Part shown: piece by piece, positions 16,413 to 25,807 of the stretch
Layout of the letters: the number at the start of each line of letters is the position of its first letter
Position numbering within the stretch: position 1 is the stretch's first letter
DNA from: Paraburkholderia phytofirmans PsJN
GTDB lineage: Bacteria; Pseudomonadota; Gammaproteobacteria; Burkholderiales; Burkholderiaceae
Assembly (NCBI RefSeq): GCF_000020125.1
Contig: NC_010676.1
Location: 3,348,001 to 3,412,000 of the forward strand
Length of the DNA stretch: 64,000 nucleotides
Direction of reading: 5' to 3'
The notes under the pieces: generated by a model
Seen by the model: only the letters and a program-made list of their open reading frames with translations
Told to the model about the DNA's origin: nothing
The model's database searches: none
Program-made: the position numbers and the translations under genes

Positions 16413-18188
16413 ATGATGAATGTCAGCGTGCGCAGCTATTTGTCCCCGACGCTCGTTCTGCTTGCTTTCGATTGGCCCGAAGGCGGCACGCGCGAAGACT
16501 TTCTCGGTTTCGCCATCAAACGGACGCCGGGTTTTCTTTCCGTCGATGGAAAAGAACGTGAAGCCAGCAGTTGGCTGCCGAACCGGCTGACCTTCAAAGG
16601 CGCGGTGCCGGACACGCAGAAAGACGCGCCGACGAACGAAGCGCCCATTCAAAAATTCATGTGGTGGGATGCGCGGATCGACGAAGCGGATCGGGAGAAG
16701 TCGTTCACTTATCTCGTCTATCCCGTGGTCGGCACGCCGGAGGCGCTGCAATTGCTCGACGCGCAAAAAGGCGAATGCAAGCTGACTTTGCCGGCGCATA
16801 GGGAAGCGAACATCGGCACGTGGTTCAACCGCGCCGTGGTCAGCTCGCAGGCGTTCGCGCGTAAAGTCGCGGCGCTGCATCTGGCGCCGAACGCGGCGCC
16901 GCCGCCGGAGCAGGCATTGCGCCTGCGCACATGGCTTGCGAACGACTTGCAGGAAGTCTTCGCGCTGACGCTCGATCATGCGCATCGCGCGGCGTCGGCG
17001 GTTTATCACTTGACCGATCCGCTGTGGGCGATTCCCGCCTTCGAGGCGTTCGGCAAGAAGCAGGGCAAAGCGTCGCTCGCCATTGTTTATGACTCGCACG
17101 AAGTCTCGCAGAAGGGCAAGCCGCCGGCACCCTCGCCGAATCAAACCGCCGTCGATCAGCTCGCCGACGTCGCCACGTTCGCGCCGCGCGACAAGACGCA
17201 CATCATGCACGACAAGTTCATCGTGGTGGACAACGGCAACGGCGAGGCGTCGCCAGCGCGGGTACTGACGGGTTCGGCCAACTTCACCACCGAAGGCATT
17301 ACGGAGCAGGCCAACGTGCTTCATCTGTTCGATTCGCCGGAATTGGCCTCGCTCTACAGCGAACGCGCCAAGGCGCTCGCCGGCAACCCGACGATTGCCG
17401 CCACAGCGAAGCTCACGCCGGGCTGGTCCGAGCCGATTCAGATCGGTAGCGCGAAAGTGCGGGTCTGCTTTTCGCCGGAAGCGCAGGACTCGCGTTTGCA
17501 AATAGACACCATCGTCGACGCCATCGAAAACGCAGAACACTCCGTAGTCTTCTGCCTCTTCATGCCGACCGACGCGCCGCTGCGCGATGCCTGTTTCGCG
17601 GCCGGCGACAAAGGCCGGATGATGTTCGGCCTGGTCAATCACATCAGCCCGAAGTCGGCGGAAGCAGCGGAAGAGGCGGAGAAAAACGGGCAAATCGTTT
17701 CGACCACCGCGCTCGCCAATATGGAGTTGTATCACCGCGGCCGCGATAAGCGCGACGTGATCGACGCAGAGTATTTTTCACCGGCCACAGTGCCGGCAGG
17801 TTTCGAACCTGAGTTGCGGCTTTTTCCGGGCGAACATGCGCCGAGCTATGCGCCGGTCATCATTCACCACAAGTTTCTCGTCATCGATGCGGAAGGTCCG
17901 AATCCGATCGTCTACACAGGCTCAGCGAACATGAGCAACAACTCGGAACATTTCAACGATGAGAACTTGCTGGAGATCCGCGATCGCCGCATCGCCGGCA
18001 CGTATCTCGCGGAATTTTTGCGGCTCTATGAGCACTACCGGGCACGCGCGTTGGCGATACGGCAGAAGAACGACGGCACGCATCAGCGTTTGATGCTGGC
18101 GCCGGATGGATCGTGGGCAAAGAAGTATTTCGTTGCGGACAGTCCGGAAGACAAAGCGCGGGTTGCGCTCGCGCACGGCGGCGATTGA
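16413..18188 (+). CDS. Phospholipase D-family protein with two HKD-type motifs
   Basis: 591 residues. Two PLD active-site motifs are visible: IMHDKFIVVDNGNG followed by GSANFTTEG near residues 265-295, and IIHHKFLVIDAEG followed by GSANMSNNSEHFNDENLL near 485-520. Two such motifs make one phosphodiesterase or transphosphatidylase site, so the protein may be active on phospholipids or nucleic acids. No signal peptide is visible; the N-terminal 120 residues show no recognised domain. It stands alone, divergent from the chemosensory-like operon. Confidence 0.85.
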   Translation: MMNVSVRSYLSPTLVLLAFDWPEGGTREDFLGFAIKRTPGFLSVDGKEREASSWLPNRLTFKGAVPDTQKDAPTNEAPIQKFMWWDARIDEADREKSFTYLVYPVVGTPEALQLLDAQKGECKLTLPAHREANIGTWFNRAVVSSQAFARKVAALHLAPNAAPPPEQALRLRTWLANDLQEVFALTLDHAHRAASAVYHLTDPLWAIPAFEAFGKKQGKASLAIVYDSHEVSQKGKPPAPSPNQTAVDQLADVATFAPRDKTHIMHDKFIVVDNGNGEASPARVLTGSANFTTEGITEQANVLHLFDSPELASLYSERAKALAGNPTIAATAKLTPGWSEPIQIGSAKVRVCFSPEAQDSRLQIDTIVDAIENAEHSVVFCLFMPTDAPLRDACFAAGDKGRMMFGLVNHISPKSAEAAEEAEKNGQIVSTTALANMELYHRGRDKRDVIDAEYFSPATVPAGFEPELRLFPGEHAPSYAPVIIHHKFLVIDAEGPNPIVYTGSANMSNNSEHFNDENLLEIRDRRIAGTYLAEFLRLYEHYRARALAIRQKNDGTHQRLMLAPDGSWAKKYFVADSPEDKARVALAHGGD

Positions 18189-18226
18189 ACCGCGTTCGGG
18201 CGAACGTCAGGCGGTCGAAGCACGCG

Positions 18227-18928
18227 TCAGCGAATCGGCGGAAGATGCTTCGACGCCTCGCGCAAGGTGAGCGGCGAGATGATATCTCGGGAAGCCGATA
18301 GAAAATCGCTCACCGCCTCTGGCGCGTGTCGCGCGTAGTCTCGCAGTGCCCAGCCGATCGCCTTGCGGATAAAGAAGTCGCTTTCCGCGGCCAGCGAACG
18401 CGCGTAGCCGAACAGGCGATCTTCGTCCGTATGCGCGCGCCAGCCGAGTTGATGAATCATCGCGATGCGCCGCACCCACATGGATTCGTGCAGAAGCGCC
18501 GAGTCCATTGCGGCCTGGGCGTGCGCTTGCGGCGTCTGGACTCGCGCCGCTTTCAGCACGTCGCCGACCACGGCCGCGAGCGGGTCGATCGTATCCCACC
18601 ACGAAGCGTGCTGAGCGATTGTCTGCAAATGCGCGAGATCGGTGACGGCAAGCGTCTTCCAGTTGCGCGCCAGCAGATCAGTCGCGACGTACTGGTATTC
18701 GCGCGCCGGCATCGTCCATAAGCGATTGGCGCATGCCAGCAAGTGTTCGGCGTTCTGCACCGGCAGCTGCTTGAAAACCGGCGTGACGGCTTGCCGCCGC
18801 AACGGCGTCGGCACACCGATAAAATCGAACTGATGACGCATATAGGCGCGCATGGCCAGCGCGCGTTCCGCATCGGCATGCGGGGCGAGCGCCGCCTTGA
18901 TTTCCCTGGCGAAGGCGTGCGGCGTCAT
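18227..18928 (-). CDS. AlkD-type DNA alkylation repair protein
   Basis: 233 residues from the ATG at 18928, matching the usual length of AlkD glycosylases. The whole chain is helical HEAT-like repeats. The block HASWWDTIDPLAAVVGDVL contains the Trp/Asp pair typical of the AlkD active site, followed by MWVRRIAMIHQLGW and FFIRKAIGWALRDYARHAPE. AlkD enzymes remove positively charged 3- and 7-alkylpurines without base flipping. The start overlaps the stop of the DUF1398-like gene as ATGA, so the two are translated together. Confidence 0.85.
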   Translation of the reverse strand: MTPHAFAREIKAALAPHADAERALAMRAYMRHQFDFIGVPTPLRRQAVTPVFKQLPVQNAEHLLACANRLWTMPAREYQYVATDLLARNWKTLAVTDLAHLQTIAQHASWWDTIDPLAAVVGDVLKAARVQTPQAHAQAAMDSALLHESMWVRRIAMIHQLGWRAHTDEDRLFGYARSLAAESDFFIRKAIGWALRDYARHAPEAVSDFLSASRDIISPLTLREASKHLPPIR

Positions 18929-19332
18929 TGAGGAAAGCGCTCGACGTGAACTTCGCCACGTCGGCCGAAATACTGCACCTGACGTCCCGCGATCCAGACG
19001 AAGTAGCCGACACATCCCGCGGCCAGCGTTCGACGCACGAACTCGGCGTATTTGACCGCGCCGCTTTGCGCGCCGCGCACGGCCTGGTTGACGGCGTCGG
19101 CATCGAACGTATTCGCGACGGCGACGTCCGGCAGCGGCAACGCGATCACATGCGTCTCGCCGCCGGACGCGTAGTACGTATGCTCGCCGCGACGGTAATC
19201 GGTGAAATACGATTCGATGCCGGCCTCACCGAGCGCGCGCACCACGGAGCCGAAGTCGATCGTGCCGTTGTGCGAGCGTTGCGCGCAGTCTTCGGCAACG
19301 CGACGGCTTGCTTCATCGAGCTTGGCGGGCAT
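18925..19332 (-). CDS. DUF1398-family protein
   Basis: 135 residues. The sequence IDFGSVVRALGEAGIESYFTDYRRGEHTYYASGG and the C-terminal YAEFVRRTLAAGCVGYFVWIAGRQVQYFGRRGE fit DUF1398 (the E. coli YbcV family, once called phage envelope protein). The biochemical role is unknown. It is the first gene of a two-gene unit with the AlkD-type gene (ATGA overlap). A 12-bp palindrome 68 bp upstream of its start may be an operator. Confidence 0.75.
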   Translation of the reverse strand: MPAKLDEASRRVAEDCAQRSHNGTIDFGSVVRALGEAGIESYFTDYRRGEHTYYASGGETHVIALPLPDVAVANTFDADAVNQAVRGAQSGAVKYAEFVRRTLAAGCVGYFVWIAGRQVQYFGRRGEVHVERFPQ

Positions 19333-19399
19333 GGTGATCTCCAGCAGAGTTGGGCATTTGAGCGATGGAAACAGAGATGAACCGTTAGCCGAATACTAG

Positions 19400-19411
19400 T
19401 TTCCTAGGAAA
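19400..19411. promoter_or_regulatory. Palindrome upstream of the DUF1398-alkD unit
   Basis: TTTCCTAGGAAA is a perfect 12-bp palindrome, flanked by TACTAG on the left, 68 bp before the DUF1398 start. Such TAGTTTCCTAGGAAA elements resemble MarR-type operators. No regulator gene is adjacent. Confidence 0.4.
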
Positions 19412-19464
19412 TCACTGTCAAGTTGCCCCGTAAAACCAAGCGCTATGAGGACCTCGCCTTCCGC

Positions 19465-19550
19465 TCCCGAATTCCCTCACCTTTGTACATAAAGTGCGCG
19501 CACAGGTAGCGGTATTCTCACCTCGCCGGCTCCCGAATCTTCTCACCTGT
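19465..19550 (+). repeat. Pair of 20-bp repeats between two operons
   Basis: TCCCGAATTCCCTCACCTTT at 19465-19484 and TCCCGAATCTTCTCACCTGT at 19531-19550, same orientation, centres 66 bp apart, with a degraded third copy around 19507-19526 (ends TCTCACCTCG). They lie between the DUF1398 start and the 3' end of the efflux outer-membrane gene. Confidence 0.85.
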
Positions 19551-19556
19551 ACACTT

Positions 19557-20996
19557 TCAGCCCTGCTCCCAACCGCCGCTCAACACCTTGTACAAAGTCA
19601 CGAGATTCGCCTGCCGCGACAGCGTATCGGTCGCAAGCTGCTGCTGCGCGGTGTAGAGCGTGCGCTGCGCATCGAGGAACGTGAGAAAGCTATCGGTGCC
19701 CGCCTTGTAACGCGCTTCGGCCAACGTGTAGTACCGCTGCGAGGACGCCACGTATTCGCGATCCGCCAGCACCTGATCGACATAGGTGGCGCGCGCCGTC
19801 AGCGCATTCGAAACTTCCTTGAACGCCGTCTGGATCGTGCTTTCATAGTCGGCGACCTCGATCTGCTTCTCGATCTTCGCGACATCGAGCGACGCCTTGT
19901 TGCTGCCGTAATCGAAGATCGGCACCGATACGCTCGGCGCAAATGCCCACGCTCCCGTGCCCGCCTTGAACAGACTCGAGAGCGTCGAACTCGACGTGCC
20001 GGCCGTCGCGGTCAGTTCGATCTTCGGAAAAAACGCGGCGCGCGCGGCGCCGATGTTTGCATTCGCCGCTTTCAACGCGTGCTCCGCCTGCACGATGTCC
20101 GGACGACGGGTGAGCAGCAGCGACGGCACGCCCGCACCGATGTCGGCGAACATCGACTCGTCGTCGAATGAGCGGGCAGGCGGGAGGTCATCGGGAATCG
20201 GCGCGCCGAGTATAGCGATCAGGTTGTTGCGATCCTGCGCGACAGCACGACGGTAAGACGCGAGACTCGCCTTCGCACTGGCCAACGAGTTCTCGGCCTG
20301 TTGCACGTCGAGCAGAGAAGAATTGCCCAACTCCTGGACGCGCTTCGTCACGTCGTAAGTCGACTGATCCGCCTTGACCGTATCTTCGGTCAACTGCAAC
20401 AGGCGTTCATCGGACAGCAAGGTCAGATAGTCGGTCGCCACCGTCGCGATCAGGCTGATCTGCGTGCTTTGCCGCGACGCATCTGTTGCAAGATAGTTTT
20501 CCAGCGCCTGACGCTTCAGGCTCCGCAGGCGTCCAAAGAAATCGATTTCCCACGACGTCGTGCCGACGTTGAGGTCGCTGACACTACTCGTCACGCCTTG
20601 AGTCCGCTCACGAGTCAGGCTGCCGCTCGCGCTAATCGACGGCGCGAGCGCGGCGCGTGTGATGCGGTATTGCGCTTCATATTCGGCAACATTCAACGCC
20701 GCCACGCGCAAGTCGCGGTTGTTCGCCAGCGCGATTTCGATCAATCGTTGCAAACGTTCGTCGCGAAAGAAACTGCGCCATGCGGTATCGACGGCAAGCG
20801 GCGGTACCACGACGGTAGCGCTCGCGCTCTTTGCGACCGTGGCCGCAGCCGTGCTCGTGCTTTCGTACGCATCGCCTTGCGGATACGCCACCGCCACAGG
20901 CGCCGCCGGCCGTTCATAGTGCGGATCGAGCGTGCAGCCCGCGAGCACGGCGAGCGCAAACGCCACTGCACCGGCACCGAGTTTGAGTCTCATCAT
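19557..20996 (-). CDS. RND efflux outer-membrane lipoprotein, NodT/OprM family
   Basis: 479 residues. A lipoprotein signal peptide with lipobox LAVLAGC places the acylated Cys near residue 21. The rest has two repeats of the TolC-type outer-membrane factor fold: long alpha-helical hairpins (EYEAQYRITRAALAPSISASGS; LLTRRPDIVQAEHALKAANANIGAARAAFFPKI). It forms the exit channel of a tripartite pump. It is the third gene of the operon adaptor - pump - channel; its ATG overlaps the pump stop as ATGA. Confidence 0.93.
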   Translation of the reverse strand: MMRLKLGAGAVAFALAVLAGCTLDPHYERPAAPVAVAYPQGDAYESTSTAAATVAKSASATVVVPPLAVDTAWRSFFRDERLQRLIEIALANNRDLRVAALNVAEYEAQYRITRAALAPSISASGSLTRERTQGVTSSVSDLNVGTTSWEIDFFGRLRSLKRQALENYLATDASRQSTQISLIATVATDYLTLLSDERLLQLTEDTVKADQSTYDVTKRVQELGNSSLLDVQQAENSLASAKASLASYRRAVAQDRNNLIAILGAPIPDDLPPARSFDDESMFADIGAGVPSLLLTRRPDIVQAEHALKAANANIGAARAAFFPKIELTATAGTSSSTLSSLFKAGTGAWAFAPSVSVPIFDYGSNKASLDVAKIEKQIEVADYESTIQTAFKEVSNALTARATYVDQVLADREYVASSQRYYTLAEARYKAGTDSFLTFLDAQRTLYTAQQQLATDTLSRQANLVTLYKVLSGGWEQG

Positions 20997-23900
20997 TCAA
21001 CACCTTCCTGTTGCTTGGGGTCGCCGTGTTCGCCGAACAGGCGTCGCACGACGACGAAGAACACCGGCACGAAGAAAATCGCGAGCAACGTGGCGGCGAT
21101 CATGCCGCCCATCACACCGGTGCCGATCGCATGACGGCTTGCCGAACCGGCGCCGCTGCTGATCACGAGCGGCAAGACGCCGAATATGAACGCGAGCGAA
21201 GTCATCAGAATCGGCCGCAGCCTCAGCCTGGCGGCTTCGACGGTGGCCTCGATCAGTCCACGGCCCTGCGCTTGCAGATCCTTGGCGAATTCGACAATCA
21301 GGATCGCGTTCTTGGTAGACAGACCAATGGTCGCGAGCAGGCCGACCTTGAAGTAGATGTCGTCGGAGAGCCCGCGGATATGCGCGCCCAGCACCGCGCC
21401 GAGCACGCCGAGCGGCACTACCAGAATCACCGCGATCGGAATGGACCAGCTCTCGTACAGTCCGGCGAGACAGAGGAACACGACGATCAACGAGATCGCG
21501 TACAGATAGATCGCCTGAGAGCCGGCGATGCGCTCCTGGTACGATTGCCCAGTCCAGTCGATGCCGTAGCCCGCGGGCAGTTTCTTGACGAGCGCGTCGA
21601 CGGCGTCCATTGCCTGGCCCGTGCTGGTATTCGCACCGGTTTGCGCGGTGATCTCCATCGCCAGCGTGCGGTTGAAGCGCTCGATCTGCGGCGGCCCAAA
21701 AGTCCATTTGCCGGTGGCGAAGGCGGAGAAGGGCACCATCTCGCCGTCGTATCCGCTGGTGGTCGTGCTGCTGCTCGTGCTGCTTGTTGTACTAGCCGTA
21801 CTAGTGCTCGTCAAAGTGGTGCTCGACCGCACATACCATCGGCCGATGTCGGACGGCATCATCCGGTACGGCGCGTCGGCTTGCACATAGACCTTTTGAA
21901 TCCGCCCCGTATCGACATAATTGTTCACATACGACGAACCGAACGCGGTTTGCAACGTGTCGTTCACATCGGCAATGGAAAGCCCGAGCGCGCTGGCCTT
22001 CTCACGGTCGATGTCGACATGGAACTGCGGCGTGTCGTCGAGACCGCCGGGGCGCATGCCGGACAGCGCGCTGTCTTTGGCTGCGAGCGCGAGCAGTTGC
22101 TGACGCGCGGCCATCAGCTTGTCGTGGCCTTGGCCCGCGCGATCCTCCAGTTCGAAATCGAGGCCGCTTTGTGTGCCGAGTTCCTGAATGGCCGGCGGAT
22201 TCAGCGCGAAAATCTGTGCGTCGCGCGTGGCCGCGAAGTGCATGTTGGCGTGCTGGATCAGCGCCGCCGCCGAGCCGTCTTTGCCGCGCCGGGTGCTCCA
22301 GTCCTTGAGCTTGACGAAGGTCAACGCGTTGTTCTGTCCGGAGCCGTTGAAACTGAAACCCGTCAGCGCGATGATCTTGTCGACCTGCGGAAGCCCGAGA
22401 TAATAAGCTTCGACTTTTTTCACGGTCTCCAGCGTCTGCGCGGCCGGCGTGCCGACGGGCGTGGAAATCGACGTGATGATGATCCCCTGATCCTCGTCCG
22501 GCAGGTACGACGACGGCAGCTTCACGAAGAGCAACGCCACCACGCCCGCGATCAACACGTAAATCACCATGTAGCGCATCGGCTTGCCGATCACACGCGA
22601 GACCGCCGAGTCGTAGCGATCAGTGCCGCGCGCAAGCACGCGGTTGAACCAGCCGAGCACGCCACGCTTCGCTTGATGCTCGACGTCCGCGCGTCGCAGC
22701 AAGGTCGCGCACAGCGCTGGCGTGAGTGTCAGCGCGAGGAACACGGAGAGAAGCATCGCCGCGACGATCGTCACCGAGAACTGCCGGTAGATCGCGCCGG
22801 TCGAGCCTGAGAAGAACGCCATCGGAATGAACACGGCGATCAGCACCGTCGTGATGCCGACCAGCGCGCCGGTGATCTGCTTCATCGCCTTGCGCGTGGC
22901 TTCGACGGGCGACAGTCCTTCTTCGGCGATCAACCGCTCGACGTTTTCGACGACCACGATGGCGTCGTCCACCAGGAGGCCGATCGCCAGCACGAGCCCG
23001 AACATCGACAGCACGTTGATCGAAAAGCCGACCGCGGACATTACCGCGAACGTGCCGAGCAACGCGACCGGCACGACAATGGTCGGAATCAGCGTCGCGC
23101 GCAGGTTTTGCAAGAACACGTACATCACGACGAACACCAGCATTACCGCTTCGACCAGTGTCTTCACCACTTCTTCGATCGAGATCTTCACGAAGGGCGT
23201 GGTGTCGTACGGATAATCGACCACCACGGTGCGCGGCAACTGCCCGCTCATTTCGTCGAGCTTCGCGCGCACGGCCTTCGCCACGCTCATGGCATTCGCA
23301 CCGCTCGCGAGCTTGACCGCGAGCGATGCGGCCGGCTTGCCGTTCAGGCGCGAGTCCGTGCTGTAGTCGTCGCCGCCCACCTCGACGCGCGCGACGTCCT
23401 TGAGCATGACCTTCGAGCCGTCGCTATTCACACGCAACAGAATCGCGCCGAACTGCGCGGGCGTGGTGAGCAGGCTCGATGCGGAAATCGTCGCGTTGAT
23501 GGCTTGCGTTTTCGTGGACGGCGAGCCGCCAATCTGGCCCACTGAGAGTTGCACGTTCTGATTCGTGATCGCGCTGGTCACGTCGGCGGTGGTCAATCCA
23601 ACTGCCTGCAACTTCACCGGATCGAGCCAGATGCGCATGGCGTGTTGTGCGCCGAACAGCGTAACGTCGCCCACGCCGTCGATCTGCGTGAGCGGGTCCT
23701 CGATTTGCGTCGCGATGATATTGCCGAGATCGATGGAATTCATGCTGCCGTCCGTCGACGACAACGACACGATCATCAGGAACGCGTTGGCCGCTTTCGC
23801 GACCTGCACGCCTTGCTCCTGAACCGTCTCCGGCAGCGACGAACTGGCCTGCTCGACCTTGTTCTGCACCTGCACCTGAGCGATGTCCGCGTTGGTGCCC

Positions 23901-24187
23901 TGCTGAAATGTCAGCGTGATACGCGCTTGCCCGGACGAGCTGCTGGTGGACGACATGTAGAGCAGGTGGTCGATGCCGCTCAGTTTCTGCTCGATCACCT
24001 GCGTGACGGTAGTCGCGATCGTTTCCGCCGACGCGCCGGGATATGTCGCGGTGATCTGCACGGAGACCGGCGCCACGCTCGGATACTGTTCGACCGGAAG
24101 CGTCTCGATGGAAGCGCCGCCAATCATCATGATGACGATGGCGATGACCCACGCGAGAATCGGTCGGTTGATAAAAAATCCTGCCAT
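20993..24187 (-). CDS. RND efflux pump, HAE1 (AcrB/MexF-like) family
   Basis: 1064 residues with 12 membrane helices. Clear features are the start FFINRPILAWVIAIVIMMIGG, the helix-4 block GLLVDDAIVVVENVERL with the proton-relay Asp pair, GSTGAIYRQFSVTIV and the C-terminal GLSTKNAILIVEFAKD. It drives drug or solvent export from periplasm and membrane using the proton gradient. Residues about 790-815 contain an unusual run of nearly only Ser and Thr in the second periplasmic part, which is not normal for this conserved region. It lies between adaptor and channel genes; the divergent response regulator/kinase pair probably controls the unit. Confidence 0.94.
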   Translation of the reverse strand: MAGFFINRPILAWVIAIVIMMIGGASIETLPVEQYPSVAPVSVQITATYPGASAETIATTVTQVIEQKLSGIDHLLYMSSTSSSSGQARITLTFQQGTNADIAQVQVQNKVEQASSSLPETVQEQGVQVAKAANAFLMIVSLSSTDGSMNSIDLGNIIATQIEDPLTQIDGVGDVTLFGAQHAMRIWLDPVKLQAVGLTTADVTSAITNQNVQLSVGQIGGSPSTKTQAINATISASSLLTTPAQFGAILLRVNSDGSKVMLKDVARVEVGGDDYSTDSRLNGKPAASLAVKLASGANAMSVAKAVRAKLDEMSGQLPRTVVVDYPYDTTPFVKISIEEVVKTLVEAVMLVFVVMYVFLQNLRATLIPTIVVPVALLGTFAVMSAVGFSINVLSMFGLVLAIGLLVDDAIVVVENVERLIAEEGLSPVEATRKAMKQITGALVGITTVLIAVFIPMAFFSGSTGAIYRQFSVTIVAAMLLSVFLALTLTPALCATLLRRADVEHQAKRGVLGWFNRVLARGTDRYDSAVSRVIGKPMRYMVIYVLIAGVVALLFVKLPSSYLPDEDQGIIITSISTPVGTPAAQTLETVKKVEAYYLGLPQVDKIIALTGFSFNGSGQNNALTFVKLKDWSTRRGKDGSAAALIQHANMHFAATRDAQIFALNPPAIQELGTQSGLDFELEDRAGQGHDKLMAARQQLLALAAKDSALSGMRPGGLDDTPQFHVDIDREKASALGLSIADVNDTLQTAFGSSYVNNYVDTGRIQKVYVQADAPYRMMPSDIGRWYVRSSTTLTSTSTASTTSSTSSSTTTSGYDGEMVPFSAFATGKWTFGPPQIERFNRTLAMEITAQTGANTSTGQAMDAVDALVKKLPAGYGIDWTGQSYQERIAGSQAIYLYAISLIVVFLCLAGLYESWSIPIAVILVVPLGVLGAVLGAHIRGLSDDIYFKVGLLATIGLSTKNAILIVEFAKDLQAQGRGLIEATVEAARLRLRPILMTSLAFIFGVLPLVISSGAGSASRHAIGTGVMGGMIAATLLAIFFVPVFFVVVRRLFGEHGDPKQQEGVE

Positions 24188-24199
24188 GAGAATCTCGCT

Positions 24200-25447
24200 T
24201 TAACTATGTGCTGCCGACGTGTTGTCCGCGGTGGCGGGCGTGCCCGATGCGCTCGATGCACCCGATGCGTCCGCCGCAGCGGGACTTTCGACCGGCTTGA
24301 CGACCGCACCGGCGCGCGCATTCTGCGAGCCCGCGACGATCACGCGATCGCCCGCCTTGAGGCCGCTCGTGACGAGCCAGTCGCTGCCTGATGCGGTGTC
24401 GGCGGTCACGGCGGTTTTCGCGACCTTGTTGTCGGCGCCGACAGTGAGCACGCTGGCCGAGCCGTCCGACGCCCGCGAGACCGCGAGTTGCGGCACCGTG
24501 ATCGCTTGCTGGTTCACGCCTTCTTCGAGTCGCGCGCGCACGAACATGCCGGGCAACAACACGCCGTCCGGATTGGGAAACACGCAGCGCAAGGTCACCG
24601 AACCGGTGGTGGCATCGACGGTGATATCGGAGAACAGCAGCTTGCCGGGTTGCGCATACGTGCTGCCGTCTTCCATCACCAGATGAACGACGGCGCCGTC
24701 GGTGCCAGACTGCTGCAATTGCCCGCTCGCGAATTCCTTCTGCAAGCGCAGCCAATCCGCCGAAGAGCGCGTGACGTCGAGATACATTTCCGTGGTTGCT
24801 TGCACGGTTGCGAGCGCGGTGGTCTGTTCGGCGGTCACGAGCGCGCCTTCGGTCACGCTCGATTTGCCGATGCGGCCCGCGATCGGCGCCACCACCTTCG
24901 TGTAACCGAGGTTGATCGCCGCGGTCTTCAATGCGGCGCGATCGGCGACCACGTCGGCTTTTGCTTCGTCCCATGCGGCGACGGCGTCGTCGTAGTCCTG
25001 GCGGCTGACGCCCTGGATCTTCGAGAGCTCGGCGTAGCGCGCGGCCTTGGTCTGCGCGGCGCTGGCCGTCGCCACGGCTTTGGCCAGCGTGCCGACCGCC
25101 TGGTCGTAGGCGGCTTGATAACTGGACGCGTCGATCTGATACAGCACGGCGCCGGCCGCGACTTGCGAGCCTTCGGTGAAGAGGCGCTTTCTGACGATGC
25201 CTTCAACCTGCGGCCTGACTTCCGCGACGCGGATCGCCGAGAGCCGCCCGGACAATTCAGTGCTCGACACGACGGTATGCGGCGTGATCGTTTCTACGCC
25301 GACTTCGGGAACCGATTGCATCGGCCCGTGAGACGCCTGTTCGCCGCAACCCGATAACATGAACGCGGCAGCGGCGACGGCTGCGGCAAGAAGCGTGAAC
25401 GCGGGCGCACGCCGCGACCGTTCGACCGCGATGGAGAGAGTGGGCAT
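24200..25447 (-). CDS. RND efflux periplasmic adaptor (membrane fusion protein)
   Basis: 415 residues from the ATG at 25447. Lipobox FMLSGC near residue 30 marks a lipoprotein. The adaptor layout follows: barrel strand RVAEVRPQVEGIVRKRLFTEGSQVAAGAVLYQID (lipoyl half), alpha hairpin with YDQAVGTLAKAVATASAAQTKAARYAEL, second lipoyl half NLGYTKVVAPIAGRIGKS, and beta-barrel. The last 30 residues are an Ala/Ser/Thr-rich tail not typical of the family. It bridges pump and channel. The pump start is 12 bp downstream. Confidence 0.92.
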   Translation of the reverse strand: MPTLSIAVERSRRAPAFTLLAAAVAAAAFMLSGCGEQASHGPMQSVPEVGVETITPHTVVSSTELSGRLSAIRVAEVRPQVEGIVRKRLFTEGSQVAAGAVLYQIDASSYQAAYDQAVGTLAKAVATASAAQTKAARYAELSKIQGVSRQDYDDAVAAWDEAKADVVADRAALKTAAINLGYTKVVAPIAGRIGKSSVTEGALVTAEQTTALATVQATTEMYLDVTRSSADWLRLQKEFASGQLQQSGTDGAVVHLVMEDGSTYAQPGKLLFSDITVDATTGSVTLRCVFPNPDGVLLPGMFVRARLEEGVNQQAITVPQLAVSRASDGSASVLTVGADNKVAKTAVTADTASGSDWLVTSGLKAGDRVIVAGSQNARAGAVVKPVESPAAADASGASSASGTPATADNTSAAHS

Positions 25448-25807
25448 GCTGTGAGCATCCTTCGACTGGATTCGACCAAGGGCCGTCGGACATGCGCCGT
25501 TCGCTCGCGAAGAGCCCACGCAGCGCCGCGCCGGCGGCAAGATGAGGCTCAGCATAGAGAGCAGCGTCTTACGGTGGCTTAGACAGGCATTACGGCGTGT
25601 AACGCAGTGAGGAGTAGTCGCGTGAAAGGGCGTGAAGGGACGCGCCAATTCGCGCCGGCCACTCGAACTGGCGCCGCTGCCGTAATAAACTGTAAGCACG
25701 GTTAAGAACCTGAAACCGTCGGCGCGGCGCGATTCGATATATTTCGACGAGTGACAGGCGCGCGCAAACGCCGTCAGTCAAATGTCCTCATCGATCAGGG
25801 CCCAGCC
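25448..25807. promoter_or_regulatory. Divergent control region of efflux operon and its two-component pair
   Basis: 360 bp between divergent starts. CTTACGGTGGCTTAG (25568-25582) and, in the opposite direction, GTAAGCACGGTTAAG (25692-25706) share a paired CTTA-type half-site about 10 bp apart, the layout expected for an OmpR-family dimer. They may bind the regulator encoded at 25808. This is a pattern judgement only; no clear -35/-10 pair was chosen. Confidence 0.35.

Noticed and set aside
18301..18330. AAAATCGCTCACC inside the alkD-type gene, resembling the repeat core
   Set aside because: The TCCCG half is absent at the right distance, so it does not fit the family.
20301..24391. Long open frames opposite the RND operon genes, up to about 600 codons
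   Set aside because: They are antisense shadows rich in Arg, His and Gln caused by third-position GC bias in the real genes.
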